Below, one piece after another: positions 1 through 4,919 of a stretch of 9,445 nucleotides of DNA. The DNA is from an uncultured Collinsella sp. (lineage in GTDB: Bacteria > Actinomycetota > Coriobacteriia > Coriobacteriales > Coriobacteriaceae). The notes below the pieces were generated by a model, which made no database searches, was not told where the DNA came from, and worked only from the letters and a program-made list of their open reading frames with translations. How positions within the stretch are numbered: the first letter of the stretch is position 1; each line of letters begins with the position of its first letter. The DNA is taken from contig CABUZF010000030.1 in assembly GCA_902495985.1 (NCBI GenBank), forward strand, positions 1 to 9,445, written 5' to 3'. Position numbers and translations under genes: made by a program.

Positions 1-879
1 GAGAATTACCTGGCGCAGGGAGACTTGGCCACGGCGACGCCGCTGTTGGAGCGTCTGGTGGAGCTCGCCGAGGAGTATATTGATGCTGAGTGCAAGACGG
101 AGGAGAAGCGTCAATACTTTAGCTTCGATAGCAAGTTTGAGCGCTTGGCCTATCGCCGCGTGGAGAAGGATCCGCGCGAGCTCGTGCAGGTCGAGGTGCC
201 GTTTGACCGCCTGTACTCTGACATGGCGTTTGCCTACATTCGCCAGCAGGATTATGTGAGCGCTCGTAATGCCCTGATGCAGGCTGTGCGTTGGGACCCC
301 ATGAACTGCAACTATCGCTTGGATTTGGCCGAGCTGTTCCGCGCACTCGAGGACAAGCAGGAGTGGGCATCGCTCTCGTTCTCGGTGCTGGAGCGTGCAA
401 GCGATGGCAAGTGCGCCGCCCGCGCTTACGCCAATCTAGGTCAGTACTTCTTGGAGCCCGAGACCGAGAACGTTTCGGCTGCCGTGGGCTGCGCGCGTCT
501 GGCGCTGCGCCTGGCGCCCAACGATGCGCATACGACGCGCCTGCTCAACAAGATCCATACCACCTATCCGGATGCCGCTGATGAGAGCGACGACCACGTG
601 ATGGGTGAACTGGCCCTGCAAGGCGTGCCGACCTCACCTTCGGCCGAGATTGCCATCTGCCTGATTATGTGCGCGACCGATGCTGCAAGCGACGGCGACA
701 AGCAGGAGGCGACGCGCCTGACGGTGCGTGCTCGCGACTTGGTGGGCGAGGAAGCCTGCGCGGCGATTATCAAACTGGTGCGTGAGAGCGATGCTGAGCT
801 CAATGCCGAGCGCAAGGCTAAGCGCGAAGCTACGGGCAAGGGTTCCGATGGCGCCAAGGAGGCCGGCGATGCCCAGTAA
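1..879 (+). CDS. TPR-repeat protein, 5' end outside the window
   Basis: The reading frame is open from base 1 (ENYLAQGDLATATPLLERL...) to TAA at 877-879, giving 292 visible residues. A TTG at 25 could be called as a start, but the frame upstream of it already reads as helical repeat sequence and no ribosome binding site precedes it, so the gene most likely begins before the window. Two tetratricopeptide-like helix pairs are visible, at about residues 70-103 (YSDMAFAYIRQQDYVSARNA, ending WDP) and 137-175 (AYANLGQYF to LRLAPND). The last 30 or so residues are charged and low in complexity (AERKAKREATGKGSDGAKEA), probably a disordered tail. No signal peptide or membrane segment is seen in the visible part. 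TPR proteins act as protein-binding scaffolds; the partner cannot be told. The 3' end overlaps smpB by 11 bases, so the two are probably co-transcribed and translationally coupled. Function is otherwise unknown. Confidence 0.8.
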   Translation, partial: ENYLAQGDLATATPLLERLVELAEEYIDAECKTEEKRQYFSFDSKFERLAYRRVEKDPRELVQVEVPFDRLYSDMAFAYIRQQDYVSARNALMQAVRWDPMNCNYRLDLAELFRALEDKQEWASLSFSVLERASDGKCAARAYANLGQYFLEPETENVSAAVGCARLALRLAPNDAHTTRLLNKIHTTYPDAADESDDHVMGELALQGVPTSPSAEIAICLIMCATDAASDGDKQEATRLTVRARDLVGEEACAAIIKLVRESDAELNAERKAKREATGKGSDGAKEAGDAQ

Positions 880-1339
880 GCGTGAACGCAAGCTCATTTC
901 TAAGAATCGCTCGGCGCATCACGAGTACTTTATCGATGAGACGTTCGAATGCGGTATTGAACTGAGTGGCACCGAGGTCAAGTCGATTCGCGAGCGCGCC
1001 TGCCAGATCACCGATACCTTCGCGCTGATTCGCGGTGGGGAGTGCTGGCTCGTCGGCCTGCATATCCACCCTTATAGCCATGGTGGCGTGTGGAATCGCG
1101 ATCCCGACCGTCGGCGTCGTCTGCTGCTGCACCGCAAGGAGATCGACTTTCTTGACGGCAAACTTCGCAACCGTGGTTATGCGCTGGTTCCGTTGGAGCT
1201 CTACTTTAATACCGACGGCCGCGTAAAGCTGCTGCTGGGTCTGGGTCGCGGCAAGAAGCTCTATGACAAGCGCGAGGACATGGCTAAGCGTGATGTCCAA
1301 CGCGAGATCGACCGCGCCCTTAAGGAGCGCAACCGCTAG
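869..1339 (+). CDS. smpB: SsrA (tmRNA)-binding protein SmpB
   Basis: A 156-residue protein of normal family length. SmpB binds tmRNA, delivers it with EF-Tu to stalled ribosomes and so drives trans-translation, which rescues the ribosome and tags the unfinished peptide. The family signature is clear: HHEYFIDETFECGIELSGTE (residues 17-36) followed by VKSIR, then the beta-barrel with GLHIHPY, and LGLGRGKKLYDKR leading into a basic helical tail (residues 131-156) that in the family sits in the empty mRNA channel. The ATG at 869 is chosen because AAGGAGG lies at 856-862, six bases upstream, inside the end of the TPR gene; the frame also opens at 728 but that longer form would add sequence unlike SmpB and overlap the TPR gene heavily. 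No ssrA gene follows, although the two are neighbours in many bacteria. Transcription probably ends at the hairpin at 1461-1494. Confidence 0.97.
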   Translation: MPSKRERKLISKNRSAHHEYFIDETFECGIELSGTEVKSIRERACQITDTFALIRGGECWLVGLHIHPYSHGGVWNRDPDRRRRLLLHRKEIDFLDGKLRNRGYALVPLELYFNTDGRVKLLLGLGRGKKLYDKREDMAKRDVQREIDRALKERNR

Positions 1340-1351
1340 GCACTCTGTATA

Positions 1352-1418
1352 AGTTGCGGTGGAATACGGACTGTTTTGCCTGTTTGAGGGACTATTCAGT
1401 CCCTATTTCACCGCAACT
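1352..1418. repeat. 67-base near-perfect inverted repeat with two competing folds
   Basis: The 22-base arms at 1352-1373 and 1397-1418 match at 20 of 22 positions; the two differences are one G-U wobble and one C-C mismatch. The 23-base loop (1374-1396) holds a second possibility: AGGGACT at 1387-1393 pairs perfectly with AGTCCCT at 1398-1404 around an ATTC loop, using bases of the right long arm, so both stems cannot form at once. No T-tract follows, so it is not a simple terminator. It lies between the smpB stop and the terminator. It could be a dispersed palindromic element (REP or MITE-like) or a structured 3' UTR. Confidence 0.75.
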
Positions 1419-1460
1419 GCGGGTGTCTCATCTTTCTTACTGTTCTGACACATATGTCTC

Positions 1461-1494
1461 AAAGGCGGCGTCCGTTATGGGTGCCGCCTTTTTT
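1461..1494 (+). terminator. Intrinsic terminator after smpB
   Basis: AAAGGCGGC (1461-1469) pairs with GCCGCCTTT (1483-1491). Pairing continues inward through two G-U wobbles and two C-G pairs to a five-base loop (1474-1478), 13 bp in all. A run of six T follows at 1489-1494. It probably ends the TPR-smpB transcript. It lies 52 bases before the flavin reductase start, so a role as an attenuator for that gene cannot be excluded. Confidence 0.85.
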
Positions 1495-1530
1495 GTGGGT
1501 ACATACATCCACGAGGTTCAATCCTGGGTT

Positions 1531-1537
1531 AGGGGAG
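1531..1537 (+). promoter_or_regulatory. Ribosome binding site fixing the flavin reductase start
   Basis: AGGGGAG lies eight bases before the ATG at 1546. The frame is open back to an ATG at 1354, but that longer form would run through the inverted repeat and terminator. The protein family also begins with the MDK-x-A-x-F sequence found at 1546. Confidence 0.7.
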
Positions 1538-1545
1538 TGATCGTT

Positions 1546-2049
1546 ATGGACAAAACTGCGTTCTTTACCATGCCGAGTGGCCTGTACGTGGTGAGCGCTG
1601 CGGCGGACGGGCTGCGTGCCGGCTGCGTTATCAACACAGCGGTGCAGGTGACATCCGCCCCGCCGCGCATCTCAATTGCCGTGAACAAGGAAAATGTCAC
1701 GTCCGGCGTAATCGCATCGGCTAAGGCCTTTGCGCTGACCGTGATCGATCAGACGGCCGACATGCTCTATATCGGTAACTTTGGCTTCCGCACCAGCAGT
1801 GGCTACGACAAGTTTGCCAAGTACGAGACCCACGAGACCGCGTTGGGCATGCCCTATGTGCCCGAGCACGCGGCGGCGCTGTTTAGCTGCCGTCTAATTG
1901 ATACCGTGGATGTGGGCACGCACCTGCTCTTTATCGGCGAGGTGGAGGACGCCGAGCGCTTGAGCGGCGAGGCCCCGCTGACCTATGACTACTATCACAA
2001 GGTCTTGAAGGGCAAGACGCCGCCCAAGGCTTCGTCGTATCAAGGCTAG
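1546..2049 (+). CDS. Flavin reductase-like FMN-binding protein (high-molecular-weight rubredoxin type)
   Basis: A 167-residue single-domain protein of the flavin reductase-like split-barrel family, expected to bind FMN and pass electrons in the cytoplasm. Visible family features are the opening MDKTAFFTMPSGLYVVS, the segment CVINTAVQVTSAPPRISIAV with NKENVTSGVI (residues 27-56; flavin-phosphate region in the family), GNFGFRTSSGYDKF (77-90) and the tail TYDYYHKVLKGKTPPKASSY (146-165). From memory, this whole pattern, including the tail, matches the N-terminal half of high-molecular-weight rubredoxin (Hrb) of Moorella, where a rubredoxin domain follows in the same chain. Here the chain stops and a rubredoxin gene begins 89 bases later, so this looks like a split Hrb. 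In acetogens Hrb passes electrons from NADH:rubredoxin reductase to the diiron flavoprotein FprA for oxygen reduction; that role here is inferred. No convincing promoter was found after the upstream terminator. Confidence 0.88.
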   Translation: MDKTAFFTMPSGLYVVSAAADGLRAGCVINTAVQVTSAPPRISIAVNKENVTSGVIASAKAFALTVIDQTADMLYIGNFGFRTSSGYDKFAKYETHETALGMPYVPEHAAALFSCRLIDTVDVGTHLLFIGEVEDAERLSGEAPLTYDYYHKVLKGKTPPKASSYQG

Positions 2050-2066
2050 AAATGTTCTAAAAATAC

Positions 2067-2094
2067 TTGCATTATATTATTGAGAATCTATACT
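2067..2094 (+). promoter_or_regulatory. Possible sigma-70-type promoter for the rubredoxin gene
   Basis: TTGCAT at 2067-2072 and TATACT at 2089-2094 are 16 bases apart; the -10 matches consensus at five of six positions, the -35 at three. They lie in a conspicuously AT-rich stretch (about 2048-2102) in an otherwise GC-rich window. A start near 2101 would give a leader of about 38 bases, so the rubredoxin may be transcribed on its own as well as with the flavin reductase. Confidence 0.45.
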
Positions 2095-2138
2095 AATAAA
2101 CGAAGTACATCACCAGTCGCGTTCGAGAGGAGAACATC

Positions 2139-2282
2139 ATGGCTGAGGAGAAGAAGACGTATAAGTTCGTGTGCACCGTTTGCGGTTACGAGGTTGAGGT
2201 CGACACGCCCGAGCTGCCCGAGGATTACGTATGCCCGGTCTGCGGCGTCGGCCCCGATGAGTTTGAGCTCGTCGAGGAGTAA
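2139..2282 (+). CDS. Short rubredoxin (47 residues)
   Basis: A small iron protein for one-electron transfer in the cytoplasm. ATG at 2139 follows AGGAG at 2128-2132 by six bases; TAA is at 2280-2282. The protein starts MAEEKKTYKF, then has the two rubredoxin knuckles CTVCGY (Cys12, Cys15) and CPVCG (Cys32, Cys35), and ends GPDEFELVEE, which closely resembles the usual rubredoxin end. The four cysteines should hold one Fe. What is odd is the middle: only 16 residues lie between the knuckles, against about 29 in ordinary rubredoxins, so the loop with the usual Y-D-P-x-x-G-D and P-G-T-x-F segments is missing, and the conserved Trp before the second knuckle is Tyr30. The spacing is closer to that of rubrerythrin's rubredoxin-like domain. 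It sits just after the flavin reductase, its probable redox partner, and is followed by a strong terminator. Length filters would miss it. Confidence 0.93.
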   Translation: MAEEKKTYKFVCTVCGYEVEVDTPELPEDYVCPVCGVGPDEFELVEE

Positions 2283-2322
2283 CTCGTAGACACACGGCGA
2301 TTAGCCATACAGAGTTCTGTCC

Positions 2323-2358
2323 AAGGGCCCCGGTCGAATTCTCGGCCGGGGCCCTTTT
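2323..2358 (+). terminator. Strong intrinsic terminator after the rubredoxin gene
   Basis: A 15-bp stem pairs 2323-2337 with 2342-2356 around the loop ATTC (2338-2341), with one T-G wobble. Its core is AAGGGCCCCGG with CCGGGGCCCTT, followed by TTTT at 2355-2358. It lies 40 bases past the rubredoxin stop. On the minus strand no T-run follows the stem, so it serves mainly the plus-strand unit, though it may slow transcription arriving from mntH. Confidence 0.88.
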
Positions 2359-2389
2359 GATTTATCTGACGGTTTAAAACGGCCTTACG

Positions 2390-2409
2390 TGTTACAGATT
2401 GAGACGTTA
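2390..2409 (+). repeat. Intergenic copy of the TGTTACAGATTGAGAYGTT motif
   Basis: This 20-base sequence matches the right arm of the stem-loop at 4720-4739 at 18 of 20 positions. It lies between the convergent rubredoxin and mntH genes, 25 bases beyond the mntH stop. No inverted partner is seen beside it here. Confidence 0.6.
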
Positions 2410-2434
2410 TATCTGGACAGTCACGCCATCCCAA

Positions 2435-3691
2435 TTACATCCCCGTTAGCAGCACGATGTCGAGAACCGTTACGATGACGCCGATTCCTACGAGCAACGC
2501 GTTGAGCGGGCGCGAGTTGGCGTATTTGCCCATGACGCGGCGTGAGCTGGTGAGCCGTATAAGCACGAATACCGTGATCGGCAGCTGAAGCGACAGCAGC
2601 GCCTGGCTCCAGATGAGACCTTCAAAAGGATTTGGGACGACCAGGCACGCCGCCACTGCGCCGGCGAAACAGGCCACCACCCCGATCGAGGAATGTCGGT
2701 CGTGGATGTCGTATTCCTCGTCGAACATGCCTGCGGTGATGGTGCCTGCCGCCATGCCTGCCGTCACACTACTCGAGAGGCCCGCAAACAGCAGCGCCAC
2801 CGCAAAGATTGTCGAGCTTGCTGGGCCCAGAATGGGGGAGAGCGTGTCCGCTGCGACGGCGAGGTCGTCTACGACAATGCCGTGCGCAAAGAAGGTCGTT
2901 GCGGCCAGGATGACCATGGCCGAGTTGATTGCCCAGCCCACGCCCATCGAAAAGAGCGTGTCGAAGAGCTCATAGCGCAGACGCTCTTCGATAACCTGCT
3001 CGCCTTGGCCTTCGAAGTGCATGGATTGGATGACCTCGGAGTGCAGAAAGAGGTTGTGGGGCATAACGACCGCACCCAGGACACTCACGATAATCGCGGC
3101 AGAGCCAGTGGGCATACTGGGCGTGATCCAGCTTGCGGCGGCTTGCGGCCAGTCGACCTTGACTAGTGCAAGCTCGGCCAAAAACGAGAGTCCTACCACG
3201 CCTACGAAGGCGATGATCCAGCGTTCGGCACGCTTGTAGGAGTTCGTCATGAGCATCGCCATCGATACTGCCGCCACGATGACACAGCCCGCACGCACGG
3301 GTAGCCCAAAGAGCATTTGAAGGGCAATCGCGCCGCCCAGGACTTCGGCCATGGCGGTGGCGATGGTCGCGAGATAGGCACTGGCGAGCACCGTGCGCCC
3401 AACGAAGCGGGGGAGGTAACGTGTCGTGGCCTCGGCAAGACAGGCGCCCGTGGCGATACCCAGGTGTGCCGCGTTGTGCTGTAGCACAATGAGCATAATC
3501 GTGGACAGCGTGACGATCCACAACAGCGCGTAGCCAAACTGCGAGCCCGCGGCCATATTGGAGGCCCAGTTGCCCGGGTCGATAAAGCCGACGGTCACGA
3601 GCAGCCCGGGGCCGATGTGCCGCGCAATGTCTAGGCCTCCGTGACCACCGGTGCGTCGGGAGCCAAAGTGTTGTTTGAGATGGTTGAGCAT
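2435..3691 (-). CDS. mntH: Nramp-family Mn(II)/Fe(II) transporter, MntH-like
   Basis: A 418-residue, strongly hydrophobic inner-membrane protein that should import divalent metal, chiefly Mn(II), with protons. TM1 carries the metal-binding DPGN (residues 38-41, in VGFIDPGNWASNMAAG) and TM6 carries MPHN (210-213, in LGAVVMPHNLFLHSEV). The Met of MPHN is the selectivity residue of true Mn/Fe Nramps and argues against the Mg-transporting relatives. GLSSSVTAG (305-313) and, further on, IWSQALLSLQLP with the TM10 Gln363 are also present. After GLSSS the usual A-G-Q reads A-G-T, and an acidic loop, FDEEYDIHD (323-331), replaces the basic one of better-known MntH; I associate this with an Nramp branch of gut anaerobes, from memory. 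The ATG at 3691 is chosen over one 12 codons upstream because of its ribosome binding site. It follows gpmA by 75 bases on the same strand and may share its transcript. No terminator was identified for it. Confidence 0.94.
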   Translation of the reverse strand: MLNHLKQHFGSRRTGGHGGLDIARHIGPGLLVTVGFIDPGNWASNMAAGSQFGYALLWIVTLSTIMLIVLQHNAAHLGIATGACLAEATTRYLPRFVGRTVLASAYLATIATAMAEVLGGAIALQMLFGLPVRAGCVIVAAVSMAMLMTNSYKRAERWIIAFVGVVGLSFLAELALVKVDWPQAAASWITPSMPTGSAAIIVSVLGAVVMPHNLFLHSEVIQSMHFEGQGEQVIEERLRYELFDTLFSMGVGWAINSAMVILAATTFFAHGIVVDDLAVAADTLSPILGPASSTIFAVALLFAGLSSSVTAGMAAGTITAGMFDEEYDIHDRHSSIGVVACFAGAVAACLVVPNPFEGLIWSQALLSLQLPITVFVLIRLTSSRRVMGKYANSRPLNALLVGIGVIVTVLDIVLLTGM

Positions 3692-3697
3692 GGTGCG

Positions 3698-3702
3698 CTC
3701 CT
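3698..3702 (-). promoter_or_regulatory. Ribosome binding site fixing the mntH start
   Basis: On the minus strand AGGAG lies six bases before the ATG at 3691. The alternative ATG at 3727 has no purine-rich site before it, and its extra residues (MRRHAVHTQERT) contribute nothing recognisable. Confidence 0.75.
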
Positions 3703-3709
3703 GTGTATG

Positions 3710-3751
3710 GACGGCGTGGCGTCGCATCTGGGTCGTGCGGCGCCACGCGTC
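3710..3751 (-). other. Hairpin in the gpmA-mntH gap
   Basis: GCGTGGCG at 3714-3721 pairs perfectly with CGCCACGC at 3741-3748, and three more pairs (3710-3712 with 3749-3751) follow past a one-base bulge at 3713. The loop is 19 bases. There is no T-tract, so it is not a standard terminator. It ends eight bases short of the mntH ribosome binding site and could affect mRNA stability, processing or mntH translation. Confidence 0.5.
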
Positions 3752-3766
3752 GGGTTTGGGTTGGGG

Positions 3767-4540
3767 TTACCTGCGCGCCTTGCCTTGGTTGGCCACGGCG
3801 TCGATCTTGGCGGCGATGGTCGCCGGGTCGCCGATGTAGCGCTTGTCGAGGACGTTGAAATCGGCATCGAAGGTGTAGACGAGTGGCACGCCGGTGGGGA
3901 TGTTGACCTTGAGGATCTCCTCGGGCGTGAGGTGCTCGAACTTCATGACGAGAGAGCGCAGGGAGTTGCCGTGTGCGGCGATGAGTACGCGCTTGCCGGC
4001 GAGCATCTGGGGGCGAATCTCGTCTTCGAAATAAGGCCAGGCACGGGCTATCGTGTCCTTGAGGCACTCGGTGTAGGGCAGCTGGTCGGGTGCGACATCA
4101 CGGTATTGCTCCTGGGTGTGGGGATCGCGCGCGTCGTTCGGCTCGAGTGCCGGCGGGCAGATATCGAAGGAGCGGCGCCAGATGAGCACCTGTTCGTCGC
4201 CGTGCTCCGCCGCGGCATCGGCCTTGTTGAGACCCTGCAACGCGCCGTAGTGGCGCTCGTTGAGCTTCCAGGATTTGATGACGGGCAGCCACTCGCGATC
4301 CATTTGGCCGAGCACGATGTTGAGGGTGTGGATCGCGCGCTTGAGGCGCGAAGTGTAGCAGACGTCAAAGTCGAAACCGGCTTCTTTGAGGGCTCGACCG
4401 CCTGCGGCGGCTTCTTCGCGGCCCGTGTCGGTGAGCTCTACGTCGGTCCAGCCGGTGAACAGGTTGAGTTTGTTCCACTCCGACTCTCCGTGGCGGATAA
4501 GGACGAGTTGGATCGTCTGCCGGTCTGTCTGGTTTGCCAT
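3767..4540 (-). CDS. gpmA: 2,3-bisphosphoglycerate-dependent phosphoglycerate mutase
   Basis: A 257-residue cytoplasmic glycolytic enzyme that interconverts 3- and 2-phosphoglycerate through a phosphohistidine; the family is usually about 250 long. The histidine-phosphatase signature is LVLIRHGESEWN, with Arg16 and the phosphorylated His17. TGWTDVELTDTG, Arg68 in RLKRAIHTL, the acid Glu95 in WKLNERHYGALQGLNK, and the second catalytic His190 in LIAAHGNSLRSL follow in the expected order and spacing, matching E. coli GpmA residues with an offset of seven. It ends VANQGKARR, as the family does. The start is the ATG at 4540, not the one nine codons upstream, because AAGGAGG sits just before it. 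The gene is divergent from gltB and lies upstream of mntH on the same strand. Nothing seems damaged or missing. Confidence 0.97.
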   Translation of the reverse strand: MANQTDRQTIQLVLIRHGESEWNKLNLFTGWTDVELTDTGREEAAAGGRALKEAGFDFDVCYTSRLKRAIHTLNIVLGQMDREWLPVIKSWKLNERHYGALQGLNKADAAAEHGDEQVLIWRRSFDICPPALEPNDARDPHTQEQYRDVAPDQLPYTECLKDTIARAWPYFEDEIRPQMLAGKRVLIAAHGNSLRSLVMKFEHLTPEEILKVNIPTGVPLVYTFDADFNVLDKRYIGDPATIAAKIDAVANQGKARR

Positions 4541-4545
4541 AGGGG

Positions 4546-4552
4546 CCTCCTT
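4546..4552 (-). promoter_or_regulatory. Ribosome binding site fixing the gpmA start
   Basis: On the minus strand AAGGAGG lies five bases before the ATG at 4540. It overlaps the coding sequence of the longer alternative beginning at 4567, which makes that start unlikely. Confidence 0.8.
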
Positions 4553-4592
4553 AATGTGGCACGGCATGCGTGTCGTTTGTTTGACGCCGCAA

Positions 4593-4621
4593 AGGATACC
4601 CGTTTTAGGCTAAAAAGTTAA
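4593..4621 (-). promoter_or_regulatory. Possible gpmA promoter
   Basis: Reading the minus strand, TTAACT (4621-4616) and TATCCT (4598-4593) are 17 bases apart, each matching the sigma-70 consensus at four of six positions. A start near 4586 would give a leader of about 46 bases. The match is moderate. Confidence 0.35.
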
Positions 4622-4674
4622 CCAAGACTAACAAAATTGTTGTATTTGAATAGGATGGTGAAAGGGGATTGCTG

Positions 4675-4739
4675 AAATGTCTTGATCTGTAACAACTAGG
4701 GATGGAAATTGGGTCTTACTGTTACAGATTGAGATGTTT
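4675..4739. repeat. Stem-loop built from an inverted pair of the TGTTACAGAT motif
   Basis: Arms of 20 bases at 4675-4694 and 4720-4739 pair at every position as plus-strand RNA: 16 Watson-Crick pairs and four G-U wobbles, around a 25-base loop (4695-4719). The right arm, TGTTACAGATTGAGATGTTT, recurs at 2390-2409. No T-run follows on either strand, so it is not a plain terminator. The wobble-only differences suggest selection for RNA pairing in the plus-strand sense. Confidence 0.65.
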
Positions 4740-4818
4740 GAAGAGGTGAGTTTGCAGGCCGAACTTGGGGCCTATGTTGTCGCCCTTGAGGTCGGCGGTG
4801 TCCACTCGTAGGGCGTGC

Positions 4819-4850
4819 GTTACGCGATTGTTTCGAAACGGGTGAGAAAC
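4819..4850. promoter_or_regulatory. Symmetric operator-like element upstream of gltB
   Basis: GTTAC, six bases, then the perfect palindrome GTTTCGAAAC, six bases, then GAAAC: four half-sites in a 32-base dyad centred between 4834 and 4835, ending 69 bases before the gltB ATG. On each strand it reads GAAAC-N6-G(A/T)AAC, which resembles the 11-base half-site rhythm of actinobacterial GlnR boxes, though those are direct rather than mirrored. A nitrogen-responsive regulator site is a guess from position and form. Confidence 0.4.
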
Positions 4851-4919
4851 ACAACGGGCCGGCGATGCTCCTAGTATGCCTATTCAACTGACTGTCTAAA
4901 TATCTAGGGGAGGATCGCG

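Larger units (their letters stand above)
4541..4919. other. Divergent gpmA-gltB intergenic region
   Basis: This 379-base stretch has no supportable gene. It holds the gpmA ribosome binding site and probable promoter at its left, an AT-rich segment with a 20-bp stem-loop in the middle (4675-4739), a GC-richer segment, and an operator-like dyad at 4819-4850 before gltB. AGGGGAGGA at 4906-4914 is the gltB ribosome binding site. TAGTAT at 4872-4877 might be a -10 for gltB, but no good -35 precedes it, as is common for activator-dependent promoters. Confidence 0.7.

Noticed and set aside
728..1339. A longer, 203-residue SmpB beginning at 728
   Set aside because: The extra 47 residues lie inside the TPR gene and are unlike SmpB; AAGGAGG at 856-862 fits the ATG at 869.
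1340..1545. A tmRNA (ssrA) gene next to smpB
   Set aside because: The gap is only about 200 bases, too short for a typical tmRNA, and shows no tRNA-like ends or tag-peptide frame.
1419..1545. An FMN riboswitch before the flavin reductase
   Set aside because: The conserved RFN sequence blocks are absent, and the terminator is better explained as the end of the smpB transcript.
2070..2097. A Fur or PerR box in the AT-rich promoter island
   Set aside because: The two half-sites match only weakly when the dyad is compared base by base; AT-richness alone explains the resemblance.
3692..3766. A yybP-ykoY manganese riboswitch before mntH
   Set aside because: The 75-base gap is short for that aptamer and holds only one simple hairpin, with none of the expected conserved loops recognised.
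2970..4621. Long open frames of 365 residues (minus, 2970-4067) and 326 residues (plus, 3641-4621)
   Set aside because: Both overlie mntH and gpmA in wrong frames and have shadow-type composition; the true genes show complete family motifs.
4605..4630. A DtxR/IdeR-type iron box upstream of gpmA
   Set aside because: TTAGGCTAA and TTAACCAA give only partial symmetry with the wrong spacing for the known box.
2390..4739. The repeated TGTTACAGAT motif as part of a CRISPR array
   Set aside because: Copies are kilobases apart or inverted, with no regular spacers and no cas genes.
4746..4811. A 21-residue GTG-initiated leader peptide before gltB
   Set aside because: It has purines right against the start codon but no proper spacing, and no run of regulatory amino acids; probably chance.
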